A stretch of 64,000 nt of DNA from Hirundichthys speculiger (Eukaryota; Chordata; Actinopteri; Beloniformes; Exocoetidae): assembly GCA_018398805.1 (NCBI GenBank), contig JAGFBZ010001892.1, forward strand, positions 47,362-111,361. The letters are read 5' to 3'. Positions within the stretch are counted from its first letter, which is position 1. Each line of letters begins with the position of its first letter. Shown one piece after another: positions 23,448 to 35,445 of this stretch. The translations under genes were made by a program, and so were the position numbers. The notes beneath the pieces were generated by a model. That model searched no databases and was not told the origin of the DNA. It was given only the letters and a program-made list of their open reading frames with translations.

Positions 23448-25338
23448 GGTTCTGGTTCTAGATCAGGGGTTCAGATTTGGTTTTGGGTCTGGTTCCAGAT
23501 CAGGGGTTCAGAGTTGGTTCTGGGTCCAGATCAGGGGTTCAGATTTGGTTGTGGGTCTGGTTCCAGATCAGGGGTTCAGAGTTGGTTGTGGGTTTGGTTC
23601 CAGATCAGGGGTTCAAAGTTGGTTGTGGGTCTGGTTCCAGATCAGGGGTTCAGAGTTGGTTTGGGTCTGGTTCCAGATCAGGGGTTCAGAGTTGGTTGTG
23701 GTTCTGGTTCCAGATCAGGGGTTCAGAGTTGGTTTGGGTCTGGTTCCAGATCAGGGGTTCAGAGTTGGTTGTGGTTCTGGTTCCAGATCAGGGGTTCAGA
23801 GTTTGTTATGGTTCTGGTTCCAGATCAGGGGTTTAGAGTTGGTTCTGGTTTCAGATCAGGAATTCAGACTTGGTTTGGGGCTGGTTCCAGATCAGGGGTT
23901 TAGAGTTGGTTGTGGTTCTGGTTTCAGATCAGGAATTCAGAGTTGGTTGTGGTCCTGGTTCCAGATCATGGGTTCGGAGTTGGTTCTGGTGTCAGATAAG
24001 GTGTTCAAAGTTGGTTTTGGTTCTGTTTCCACATCAGGGGTTTAGAGATGGTTGTGGTTCTGGTTCAGATCAGGGGTTCAGAGTTGGTTGTGGTTCTGGT
24101 TCCAGATCAGGGGTTCAGAGTTGGTTTTGGGTCTGGTTCCAGATCAGGGGTTCAGAGTTGGTTGTGGTTCTGGTTCCAGATCATGGGTTCAGAGTTGGTT
24201 TTGGGTCTGGTTCCAGATCAGGGGTTCAGAGTTCTTTGTGGTTGTGGTTCCAGATCAGGGGTTCAGAGTTGGTTGTGGTTCTGGTTCCAGATTAGGGGTT
24301 CAAAGTTGGTTGTGGTTCTGTTTCCACATCAGGGGTTCAGAGTTGGTTGTGGTTCTGGTTCCAGATCAGGGTTTCAGAGTTTGTTGTGGTTCTGGTTCCA
24401 GATCAGGGGTTCAAAGTTGGTTGTGGTTCTGTTTCCACATCAGGGGTTCAGAGATGGTTGTGGTTCTGGTTCCAGATCAGGGGTTCAGAGTTGGTTGTGG
24501 TTCTGTTTCCACATCAGGGGTTCAGAGATGGTTGTGGTTCTGGTTCCAGATCAGGGGTTCAGAGTTGGTTGTGGTTCTGGTTTCAGATCAGGGGTTCAAA
24601 GTTGGTTGTGGTTCTGTTTCCACATCAGGGGTTCAGAGATGGTTGTGGTTCTGGTTCCAGATCAGGGGTTCAGAGTTGGTTGTGGTTCTGGTTCCAGATC
24701 AGGGGTTCAGAGTTGGTTTGGGTCTGGTTCCAGATCAGGGGTTCAAAGTAGGTTGTGGTTCTGGTTCCAGATCAGGGGTTCAAAGTAGGTTGTGGTTCTG
24801 GTTCCAGATCATGGGTTCAGAGTTGGTTCTGGTTCCAGATCAGGGGTTCAGAGTTGGTTCTGGTTTCAGATAAGGTGTTCAAAGTTGGTTTGGGTCTGGT
24901 TCCAGATCAGGGGTTCAGAGTTGGTTCTGGTTCCAGATCAGGGGTTCAGAGTTGGTTTGGGTCTGGTTCCAGATCAGGGGTTCAGAGTTGGTTCTGGTTC
25001 CAGATCAGGGGTTCAGAGTTGGTTCTGTTTCCACATCAGGGGTTCAGAGTTTGTTGTGGTTCTGGTTCCAGATCAGGGGTTCAGAGTTGGTTTGGGTCTG
25101 GTTCCAGATCAGGGGTTCAGAGTTGGTTGTGGTTCTGGTTCCAGATCAGGGGTTCAGATTTGGTTTGGGTCTGGTTCCAGATCAGGGGTTCAGAGTTGGT
25201 TGTGGTTCTGGTTCCAGATCAGGGGTTCAGAGTTGGTTTGGGTCTGGTTCCAGATCAGGGGTTCAGATTTGGTTTTGGGTCTGGTTCCATATCAGGGGTT
25301 CAGAGTTGGTTGTGGTTCTGGTTCCAGATCAGGGGTCC
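23448..25338. repeat. 36-37-bp array, forward orientation
   Basis: About 52 copies of a unit made of GGTTCCAGATCAGGGGTTCA, gagttgg and ttgtggttct or tttgggtct. Variants include tttccacatca for ttccagatca. The same family appears in the opposite orientation at 26135-27030. Open frames on the plus strand are products of the stop-poor unit. Confidence 0.93.
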
Positions 25339-26134
25339 TCACAGGCATGCAGAAGTGGCCCTGACTGGGATACTGAGACCATAGAACCCAGAACCAGAAC
25401 CTTTTGGGTCCAGCTGCAGCTGCTCTGAAGACACTTACGTTTCTGTGTTTTTTATTTTATGGAAACACATCTGAATAATGATGTCAAATAAAAAAATAAT
25501 CCCAGCGTTCCCATGGAGGCGTCCTGATTTTACAGGTGTCCTCAGGTGATAAACACGACAATAACTCCTGTAAGGATGTTTTGTTTTTAATATCTGAAAT
25601 GTCAGAGGGAGCGGGAGCGTGAAATTGCAGTTTCAGAGAGAAGCAGGTGACGGCGGCAGGAAATAAACAGACTTTCATGTTCTGGCCTTTATCTGACACC
25701 AGAACCAATCAGGTGGAGGAGCTCATCAAGAACTCTCGTTAAGCTCCGCTTGTTCCTCTGAAGTCTGACAGTCACAGACGGATGTGCTGCAGCTCCCGGG
25801 CTTTCCGGGTCTTTCCCAGTGAGATCCAGCTGGCGGCGCCGCTGATGTCATCAGGCTTTAAAAAGCTCCAACACATCAGCTGAGCTCAAGGTTCTCCAGA
25901 GACGTGAAACCTGCCAAACCAGGAACAGATCTGAGCCCGTCCAGCAGCAGCTGGGGGGTTCTGGAGACCAGGGTTCTGGTTCTGGTTCTGGTTAACCCTA
26001 CACAAGGTCATAAAGTCGTGAATAAAAGTCACTTCCTGCTTTTCTAATTATGATTTTTATTTTTGTTTGTTAGGATTAAAATCCTAAGAACAAACCTGGA
26101 ACACCAGCTTCCTTTCATAGATATAAGAGTTTCA
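25339..26134. other. Spacer between inverted arrays
   Basis: About 800 bp of mostly unique intron sequence separating two arrays of the same family in opposite orientation. 25440-25700 is AT-rich and might be conserved non-coding. A short ggttct run occurs at 25975-25993. No exon is seen. Confidence 0.45.
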
Positions 26135-27030
26135 ATCTCTGACATGGAACCAGAACCACCTCTTAACCTCTGATACAGAACCAGAACCAGAACCAGAACC
26201 AACTCTGAACCTCTGATACGGAACAAGAACCACAACCAACTCTGAACCTCTGATATGGAACCAGAACCAGAACCGCCTCTTAACCTCTGATACAGAACCA
26301 GAACCAGCACCAGAACCAACTCTGAACCTCTGATATGGAACCAGAACCACAACCAACTCTGAACCTCTGATATGGAACCAGAACCACAACCAACTCTGAA
26401 CCTCTGATATGGAACCAAAACCAGAACCTCTGATATGGAACCAGAACCAGAACTAACTCTGAACCTCTGACATGGAACCAGAACCAGACCCACCTCTGAA
26501 CATCTGATACAGTACTAGAACCAGAACCACCTCTGAACCTCTGATACAGTACTAGAACCACAACCAACTCTGAACCTTTGATACGGAACCAGAACCAGAA
26601 CCAACTCTGAACGTCTGATACAGAACCAGAACCTCTGGGTTTGTTGTTGCTTGTCTAACCCTAACCTCTGATATGGAACCAGCACCAGAACCAACTCTGA
26701 ACCTCTGATATGGAACCAGAACCAGAACCACCTCTGATCTTTTGATACGGAACCAGCACCAGAACCAACTCTGAACCTCTGACATGGAACCAAAACCAAC
26801 TCTGAACCTCTGACATGGAACCAAAACCACCTCTGAACCTCTGATACAGAACCAGCACCAGAACCAACTCTGAAAGTCTGATACGGAACCAGAACCAGAA
26901 CCAACGCTGAACCTTTGATACAGAAACAGCAACAGAACCAACTCTGAACCTCTGATACGGAACCAGCACCAGAACCAACTCTGAATGTCTGATACGGAAC
27001 TAGAACCAGAACCAGAACCTCAGGGTTTGT
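26135..27030. repeat. Same repeat family, inverted orientation
   Basis: About 25 copies built from GAACCAACTCTGAACCTCTG and atacggaaccagaacca. The reverse complement (ggttccatatcagaggttca, then gagttggttctgg) matches the unit at 23448-25338 with a few consistent differences (agg for ggg). A duplicated linker, gggtttgttgttgcttgtct, appears at about 26636 and 27022. Confidence 0.92.
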
Positions 27031-27729
27031 TGTTGCTTGTCTGAAACAGACGTCTGGCCTTACTGGGATGTTTCAGGTGCAGGTCTTGGTGCTGGTAGTC
27101 CAGCAGGATCAGTGGGTCCCTCAGCTGGTCCAGGTTCAGTCCGTGAGCCTTCACTTATCCGCCATCTTTAGGATCTTACGTCATATATTTAATTATCTCG
27201 CGTCTCTTTAGCTGATAACTTTACTATCATTAACATTTTTGGAGAGAAAACATCAATCGAATCAAACTGAAAATCAGGTGTTTTTATTCAATTTACCTGA
27301 GATTTTATTTTTGGTTGTTTCAGCTTTAACCCACGAAACTCCTGTTCATGGAGGTACTCAGTATTCCACACACGACTTTAAATAAATATTTAAATAAATA
27401 ATGATAAAAGGTTCTATGTTGTTGTTTATCTGAGGCTGTATTAGTGCCATCCTACGAGCAGCTGATGATGTTTTTAAGATTAAAGTAACAACTGTTGAAC
27501 AGAATCTAATCTTCTTCTGCAGCAACTTTCAAGGACTAAATAACCAACAGAATTACAGTCATCAGCTCAGTGATCAACCCCCCCCCACCACCACACACAC
27601 ACACACACACACACACACTGGGGAGAGGAGAGGGGGGAGGGGGGAGGGGGCGGTGAAAACGTGGTGATCACAGTCGTCTTCAAGAGACTGAAGTCTGGCA
27701 GGATGTGACATCAGAGTCGACGCGTTAAC
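27031..27729. other. Intron, unique sequence with poly-C/(CA)n
   Basis: Unique AT-rich intron sequence, plus a C-run and (CA)n microsatellite at about 27577-27620 followed by a G-rich stretch to 27653. No exon is recognised. Confidence 0.5.
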
Positions 27730-29732
27730 GGCGTGTTGATAGTGACAGTTCTTACCCAACATTAGCTGCGTGTTAACAGTTCTTAACCAGCGTTAGCTGC
27801 GTGTTAACAGTTCTTACCCAGCGTTAGCTGCGTGTTGATGGTTCTTACCCAGCGTTAGCAGCGTGTTGACAGTTCTTAGCCAGCATTAGCTGCGTGTTGA
27901 TGGTTCTTACCCAGCGTTAGCTGCGTGTTCACAGTTCTTACCCAGCGTTAGCTGGGTGTTGACGGTTCTTAGCCAGCGTTAGCTGCGTGTTGATGGTTCT
28001 TACCCAGCGTTAGCAGCGTGTTGACAGTTCTTAGCCAGCGTTAGCTGCGTGTTGACGGTTCTTAGCCAGCCAGCGTTAGCTGCGTAATGATGGTTCTTCC
28101 CAGCATTAGCAGTGTGTTGACAGTTCTTACCCAGCGTTAGCTGCGTGTTCACAGTTCTTACCCAGCGTTAGCTGGGTGTTGACGGTTCTTAGCCAGCGTT
28201 AGCTGCTTGTTGATGGTTCTTACCCAGCGTTAGCAGCGTGTTGACAGTTCTTAGCCAGCGTTAGCTGCGCGTTGATGGTGCTTACCCAACGTTAGCTGCG
28301 TGTTAATGGTTCTTACCCAGCGTTAGCTGCGTGTTGACGGTGACGGTTCTTACCCAGCGTTAGCTACGTGTTGACAGTTCTTACTCAGTGTTAGCTGCGT
28401 ATTGACGGTTGCTACCCAGCGTTAGCTGCGTGTTGACGGTTGTTACCCAGCGTTAGCTGCGTGTTGACGGTTGTTACCCAGCGTTAGCTGCGTGTTGACG
28501 GTTCTTAGCCAGCGTTAGCTGCGTGTTGACAGTGACGGTTCTTACCCGGTGTTAGCTGCCTGTTGATGGTTGCTACCCAGCGTTAGCTGCATGTGACGGT
28601 TGTTACCCAGCGTTAGCTGCTATTAACGGTTGTTATCCAGCGTTAGCTGCGTGTGATGGTTGTTATCTAGCGTTAACTGCGTGTGATGGTTGTTACCCAG
28701 CGTTAGCTGCATATTGACGGTTGTTACCCAGCGTTAGCTGCATGTTGATGGTTGTTACCCAGCGTTAGCTGCGTATTGACGGTTGTTACCCAGCGTTAGC
28801 TGCGTGTTGACGGTTGTTACCCAGCTTTAGCTGCGTGTTGACGGTTGTTACCCAGCGTAAGCTGCGTGTTGACGGTTCTTACCCAGCGTTAGCTGCGTGT
28901 TGAAGGTTGTTACCCAGCGTTAGCTGAGTGTTGACGGTTGTTATCCAGCTTTAGCTGCGTGTTGACGGTTGTTACCCAGCGTAAGCTGCGTGTTGACGGT
29001 TGTTACCCAGCGTTAGCTGCGTGTTGACGGTGACGGTTCTTACCCAGCGTTAGCTGCGTGTTGATGGTTGTTACCCAGTGTTAGCTGTGTGTTGACGGTT
29101 CTTAGCCAGCGTTAGCTGCGTGTTGACGGTGACGGTTCTTACCCAGCGTTAGCTGCGTGTTGACGGTTGTTACCCAGCGTTAGCTGCGTGTTGACGGTTG
29201 TTACCCAGCTTTAGCTGCGTGTTGACGGTTGTTACCCAGCGTAAGCTGCGTGTTGACGGTTGTTACCCAGCGTTAGCTGCGTATTGACGGTTGTTACCCA
29301 GCGTTAGCTGCGTGTTGACGGTTGTTACCCAGCTTTAGCTGCGTGTTGACGGTTGTTACCCAGCGTAAGCTGCGTGTTGACGGTTCTTACCCAGCGTTAG
29401 CTGCGTGTTGAAGGTTGTTACCCAGCGTTAGCTGAGTGTTGACGGTTGTTATCCAGCTTTAGCTGCGTGTTGACGGTTGTTACCCAGCGTAAGCTGCGTG
29501 TTGACGGTTGTTACCCAGCGTTAGCTGCGTGTTGACGGTGACGGTTCTTACCCAGCGTTAGCTGTGTGTTGATGGTTGTTACCCAGCGTTAGCTGTGTGT
29601 TGACGGTTCTTAGCCAGCGTTAGCTGCGTGTTGACGGTTCTTACCCAGCGTTAGCTGCGTGTTGACGGTTGTTACCCAGCGTTAGCTGCGTGTTGACGGT
29701 GACGGTTCTTACCCAGCGTTAGCTGCGTGTTG
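27730..29732. repeat. 31-bp array derived from an exon/5' splice-site junction
   Basis: About 64 copies of a 31-bp unit containing TTACCCAGCGTTAGCTGCG and tgttgacgg. The copy at the right end is the last 20 coding bases of the adjacent sorcs3 exon (29713-29732) with its donor. Each unit therefore repeats exon end plus GT. Three classes exist in the transcript strand: GGGTAAG (like the real donor), GGGTAAC, and GGCTAAG in which GT is lost. Some units carry an extra 6 bp (gtgacg). Confidence 0.95.
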
Positions 29733-29812
29733 TAAACGATCACTCTGACACCGGGCTTCAGCTCGAACTCCACCAGGTTCTGGTTCAGAGCGCTGACGAT
29801 GACGCCGGACGC
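29713..29812 (-). CDS. sorcs3: SorCS3 exon, membrane-proximal domain end
   Basis: Encodes ASGVIVSALNQNLVEFEL, KPGVRVIVYNTQLTL and the first base of an Ala codon. ALNQNLVEFELKPGV is highly characteristic of SorCS1/3. The acceptor is ...CTGCTCCACAG and the donor is GTAAGA (AC at 29711-29712). The final 20 bases plus donor are the seed of the adjacent 31-bp array. Reading past the donor would add 13 residues and reach a TAA at 29672-29674. Confidence 0.92.
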
Positions 29813-29887
29813 CTGTGGAGCAGCAGCAGAGCGGTTTTAGAAGAACGTGGGTGAAGTCCAGCAGCGTGAAGGTTGTCCAGGTCCTAC

Positions 29888-30019
29888 CTGCTCCAGCTCC
29901 TCCTCGCTCTTCTTCCTGCTCTCTGACTGGTTCCTGTTGGGTAACAGGAAGAGTTCTGCAGCCGTAGGAACACCTGGGAACACCGCCACCAGGAGCTGCT
30001 CCACCGGAAAATCAGACAC
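29888..30019 (-). CDS. sorcs3: SorCS3 exon, membrane-proximal domain
   Basis: Encodes VSDFPVEQLLVAVFPGVP, TAAELFLLPNRN, an N-glycosylation sequon NQS, and the acidic/basic SRKKSEEELEQ. Phase 0 at both ends, 44 codons. The acceptor is ...CCTCTGACAG and the donor GTAGGA. The intron to the next exon is only 75 bp and has no array. Confidence 0.92.
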
Positions 30020-30820
30020 CTGTCAGAGGATGGAGGTGTTTCATGAGGCGGGGTGGAGTCCGTGGAAGGTCTGAACAACCGTTCACGACACAGGCTGTGA
30101 TTAATGTCGCATAAACACAACTATAAGTGATCGTTCACTGATTGGTTGAAGTGATCGGAGCTGGAGAACAAGCCCCTCCTCAGGGTGGCGCCGCCCTGCT
30201 GGCGGCAGCAGCATCTCTGTTTGGGTTTATCAGATGGATCTCAGATTGTGGTCCATTCTGGTCTACCTGCTGAGCTGCTGGAAGGATTTCTGCTGGAACT
30301 TTCCACCATGAGGATGATGGGTAACCATGGCAACAGTAACATGATTTACATGCTGACTGAGTTTTCTGAAGACAAAGTAACAAGACAGAGAGGAAGAAAC
30401 CTTAAAGCTCGTCGCTGCTCAGTCCTCGTTAGAAGTGAAGGATCCTGGGAAATAAAATGGAGACGTTTGTGGAGGATGCAGGAAGCGGTAACTGGTTGTT
30501 TGACAACGTTTATCTGGTGGTTCGGTCCTGAGCACAACTGCACACGGTTATTGGACGGAAATCAGAGAGAAATTTGGTTAATGGTTCCCACGTCTGTTTC
30601 TGGAGCAGCGCTTTGTAAAGCTTTTAGCTTTTAACCGGTAAATGGAGGCCGAACGCGGCGGTGATCAGTCTTTATTTTCCGGCGTTCAGTGCTTCTCTGT
30701 TTTCTCGATGGCCTGAGCGAACAATGGAGCTGAGCCTCTTAACGACATCAATTATCAGGCATCAATTATTAGGCATCAATTATCAGGCTCAGAGGAACCA
30801 CCAGCGGAGGAGCAGTAATG
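30020..30820. other. Intron, unique sequence
   Basis: Non-repetitive intron. An open frame of 149 codons at 30185-30634 on the plus strand shows no family resemblance and lies antisense to the gene, so it is not called. A short atcaattatcaggc repeat (three copies) lies near 30745-30785. Confidence 0.45.
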
Positions 30821-30897
30821 GACAAATGATGGACAAATGATGGACAAATGATGGACAAATGATGGACAAATGATGGACAAATGATGGACAAATGATG
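30821..30897. repeat. 11-bp ATGATGGACAA repeat
   Basis: Seven perfect copies of gacaaatgatg in tandem. No variation is seen. Confidence 0.95.
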
Positions 30898-30982
30898 GCG
30901 TCGGGCACATCTGCCAACGGGGGGAGGGGAGGTGGGGGCAGTAGACCCTAAAAAAACAAGAATGGATGCAGGTCTTTTTAGA

Positions 30983-31025
30983 GGTGGTGGTGGTGGTGGT
31001 GGTGGTGGGTGGTGGGGGGGGGGTT
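30983..31025. repeat. (GGT)n and G-run
   Basis: Ggt trinucleotide repeat running into a G9-10 run. Confidence 0.9.
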
Positions 31026-31494
31026 GGTCTCATGATGTAATACACTGAAATTTCATTTAAAAACACTATTTAAAGAAGTCGTAGAAGCAGCTGAAGGTCA
31101 CTGTTGAGGACGTTGTGCAACAGAAGACCAGTAGATGAAAGTTTAGAGAGAGTAGCTTTCTTTCTTCATCTGTCCCGCCTGACGGGCGGGAAGGTGTCTG
31201 ACTGGTTTCTGATTGGTTAGGAGCCTGACCCAATCACAGCAGAGTGAGCGGGGAGCAGTAGGAGGTAAGTAAAGACCGGTGGTGTCCACAGGCTTTTACC
31301 CAGTCAGCAAATTCAAACTTGGTGACTGACAAAACATTTCATTAAAGGTTTTATGTCGATAAGAGCTGCATGCAAGACATTTGGAGTTTGTTTCGACATC
31401 TGTAGCACATTTCAGTTAAACTTAGCTTGAACATGTTGATGATCCAGAGGGAAAAATTAAAATCTTGAATTTCACGTGTAACAGTCTAAAGCTG

Positions 31495-32145
31495 TAAGAA
31501 CATTTGGAAGAACCTCTAGAAGAAAAGCTAGAAGAACATCTGGAAAAACCTCTGAAAGAACAGCTGGAAGAACAGCTGTAAGAACATCTGGAAGAAAGAC
31601 TAAGAATATCTGGAAGAACCTCTAGAAGAACAGCTGCAAGAACCTCTGAAAGAACAACTGGAAGAACAGCTGTAAGAACATCTGGAAGAAAGACTAAGAA
31701 TATCTGGAAGAATCTCTAGAAGAACAGCTGCAAGAACCTCTGAAAGAACAGCTAGAAGAACATCTGGAAGAACCTCTAGAAAACTTCTGGAAGAACAGAT
31801 GTAGGAACATCTGGAAGAACATCAGGAAGAACAGCTGTAAGAACTTCCGTAAGAATAGCTGTAAGAACAGTTGTAAGAACATCTGGAAGAACATCTGGAA
31901 GAACAGCTGTAAGAACATCTGTAAGAACAGCTGTAGGAACATCTGGAAGAACATCTGGAAGAACAGCTGTAAGAACATCTGTAAGAACAGCTGTAGGAAC
32001 ATCTGGAAGAACATCTGGAAGAACAGCTGTAAGAACATCTGTAAGAACAGCTGTAGGAACATCTCGAAGAACAGCTGGCAGAACAGCTGTAGGAACATCT
32101 AGAAGAACGGATGTAATCACATCTGGAAGAACATCTGTAATCAGG
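31495..32145. repeat. 12-bp GAACATCTGGAA repeat array
   Basis: About 54 copies of 12-bp units alternating gaacatctggaa, gaacagctgtaa and related forms, with a higher-order 60-bp period at 31870-32060. In the transcript strand it reads TTCCAGATGTTC / TTACAGCTGTTC, so each unit holds a CAG preceded by pyrimidines. Confidence 0.93.
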
Positions 32146-32239
32146 GTTGGGAGCAACTCTGAAACACTGAAGACAGATCATCTAAAACACTACAGATGTA
32201 GACGTGGTTCTGGTCTGGTCCAGGGGTCTCCAACCCCTG

Positions 32240-33325
32240 GCCCTGGTCAGTTTATGGTCAGTTCTGGTTAGTTGTTGGTTAGTTGTTGATTGGTTTATGG
32301 TCAGTTGTTAGTTTGTTGTTGGTCAGTTGTTGGTTAGTTTATGGTTAGTTGTTGGTTAGTTAATGGTCAGTTGTTGGTTGGTTTATGGTCAGTTGTTAGT
32401 TTGTTGTTGGTCAGTTGTTGGTTAGTTTATGGTTAGTTGTTGGCCAGTTGTTGGTCAGTTGTTGGTTAGTTAATGGTCAGTTGCTGGTCAGTTGTTGGTT
32501 GGTATATGGTCAGTTGTTAGTTAGTTGTTGGGCAGTTGTTGGTGAGTTTATGGCCAGTTGTTGGACAGTTGCTGGTCAGTTGTTGATTGGTTTATGGTCA
32601 GTTGCTGGTTAGTTTTTGGTTAGTTGTTGGCCAGTTGTTGGTTAGTTAATGGTCAGTTGTTGGTTGGTTTATGGTCAGTTGTTAGTTTGTCGTTGGTCAA
32701 TTGTTGGTCAGTTGTTGGTTAGTTAATGGTCAGTTGCTGGTCAGTTGTTGGTTGGTTTATGGTCAGTTGTTAGTTAGTTGTTGGCCAGTTGTTGGTGAGT
32801 TTATGGCCAGTTGTTGGACAGTTGCTGGTCAGTTGTTGATTGGTTTATGGTCAGTTGCTGGTTAGTTTTTGGTTAGTTGTTGGTCAGTTGTTGGTTAGTT
32901 AATGGTCAGTTGCTGGTCAGTTGTTGATTAGTTGTTGGTTAGTTTATGGTCAGTTGTTGGTTGGTTTGTGGTCAGTTGTTAGTTTGTTGCTGGTCAGTTG
33001 TTGGTTAGTTAATGGTCAGTTGCTGGTCAGTTGTTGGTTGGTTTATGGTCAGTTGTTAGTTAGTTGTTGGCCAGTTGTTGGTGAGTTTATGGCCAGTTGT
33101 TGGACAGTTGCTGGTCAGTTGTTGGTTAGTTGTTGGTCAGTTGTTGGTTAGTTTATGGTTAGTTGTTGGACAGTTGCTGGTCAGTTGTTGATTGGTTTAT
33201 GGTCAGTTGCTGGTTAGTTGTTGGTTAGTTGTTGGTTAGTTTATGGTCAGTTGTTGGTTGGTTTGTGGTCAGTTGTTAGTTTGTTGTTTGGTTAGTTGTT
33301 GGTCAGTTGTTGGTTGGTTTTTGAT
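32240..33325. repeat. GTTGTTGGTCAGTT repeat array
   Basis: Array of 10-12-bp units (cagttgttggt, tagttgttggt, tagtttatggt). Higher-order blocks of about 280 bp recur at 32340, 32640 and 32890. Confidence 0.93.
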
Positions 33326-34727
33326 GCTTTCTTACAGATCAGTTCAACGTTGGGCAGAAATGTCATTAGAAATGTTTGCTAAAGTGTCTGACAGCTGAAT
33401 GTTATTAAACAGATGCTTTGAGAAGATGTTTGTTTGCTGTTAAAGGATATTTATCTGTCACTCAAACGATGACAATAATTATTTTTTGCTTTTCATTTTC
33501 ACAGATTGATTTTGTGGACAGAAGGTCAGACGGTTCAGAAAATCTCTTGAAAGAGAGCTTGATGGTTAAAGGAGATGTGTTTAATCACATGTGCTGTATT
33601 TTTATTGGTTCTAGTGGTTTATTTGTTGATGAAAATATAAATTTAATAATTTACTTTATTTTAATTCATTTTATTTAGCACAAAGGGCATGAAAATTAAC
33701 TGGATTTATGTTCTGTGGTTTTATATAAAATAGTTTGCTGCTCAAACTACAGTTGCTTTGCTTTTTATTCTAACTTAAGTAAATTAAGTTAATTACATTT
33801 AAATAAATGGTGATAACAACAATAGCGTGGATGCAAAACAAAAACATTAGAATAGCTTGAATAAAGTAATTTGCCGACTCCATATGAACAATTCTTTAGA
33901 ATTTAAATTAAGTGGTTTCAGTATAAAGGTTAAATTGATTAAACGAAGTGAGTTAGTCCAACTTTAAAAGATTTTTACCTTCATTGTTTTAAGTTGAGCT
34001 GGTGGATTATTTTTAGAGTGAAAACATGTTTTTAGAGGTTTTTATATAAATACATTTCAACATGTCAATACAATATTCTGAAATTTTAATTAAATGCTAA
34101 TTGTTTTTGTGAAGGGAATCAGAAGCAAATAGACAATTAAAAAAGGTAATTATAAAGATGTAATAAGAAGAAATTATTTTAACTTTGCATTTGTTTGGAA
34201 ATTTAATTAGTGAAAAGATGAGAAAACAAACATATCTCTGAAGTGGTAATGAAGTTTTTCAGCCTGTTAGCAGAAGCAGAAAGGAGATGATGTTGATAGT
34301 TCCTCTGATAGGAACCTCTGAGGACACCTGGGGGGGGTTCAGTCAGAGGGGGAGGGGTCTGAAGGTGACGGAGTTGAATTAAACACCGTCAGTACTGAGC
34401 AGGAAATAAGGACTGAAACGAGTGATTGAGCAGGACGTGGAGGAGTTGACGGCGCCGGTGAACACCCCCCCCCTCCCCCCCCCATGATGTCCTCTTTTAT
34501 AGTCTGGGGGTGTTTATCAGTCGTGGAATCTTCATGGGGAGCCTTCAACCAGAACAACATGGAGCAGAAATGAAGCTTCCTGTCTCTGCCTCAAAACTGA
34601 TCAACACCTGAAGCTGATATTAAGACAGAAAACAAACCACAGAGACTAAGCAGAGATGAAGCAGAGAGAATTATGTTTTCATGTTAGCAGGTTCTTTTGG
34701 CTGTTTTACTGCAGTTTTTCTGGTAAC
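33326..34727. other. Low-GC intron stretch
   Basis: Unique intron sequence. 33330-34250 is conspicuously AT-rich compared with the surrounding GC-moderate arrays. A C-rich run (ccccccccctccccccccc) lies at 34464-34482. Nothing coding is recognised. Confidence 0.5.
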
Positions 34728-35083
34728 ATCCATCCATCCATCCATCATCCATCCATCCATCCATCCATCCTTCAGTCCATTATTCATCCATCCATTCATT
34801 ATGCATCCATCCATTCATCCATTATCCATCCGTCCATCCATCCACCCATCCATCCATCCATCCATCCATCCATCCTTCAGTCCATTATCCATCCATCCAT
34901 TCATCCATTATCCATCCATCCATCAATCCACCCATCCATCCATCCTTTAGTCTATTATCCATCCATCCATCCATTATCCATCCATCCATTATCCATCCAT
35001 CATCCATCCATCCATCCATCATCCATCCATCAGTCCATTATCCATCCATCCTTCAGTCCATTATCCATCCATCATCCATCCAC

Positions 35084-35115
<32 letters not shown>

Positions 35116-35215
35116 CATCCATCCATCCATCCATCCATCATCCGTCCATCCATCCATCCATCCATCACCCATCCATCCATCCATTCATCCATCCGTCCAT
35201 CATCCATCCATCCAT

Positions 35216-35246
<31 letters not shown>

Positions 35247-35414
35247 CATCCATCCATCCATCCATCTATCCATCCATCCATCCATCATCCATCTATCCAT
35301 CTATCATCGATCCATCCATCATACATCCGTCTGTCTGTCTGTCCATCCATCCATCATCCATCCATCATACATCCATTCATCCATCCATCCATCCATCATC
35401 CGTCTGTCCATCCG

Positions 35415-35445
<31 letters not shown>

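Noticed and set aside
30185..30634. 149-codon plus-strand frame
   Set aside because: Antisense within an intron, with no recognisable domain, and an overlapping frame on the other strand is similarly long for chance.
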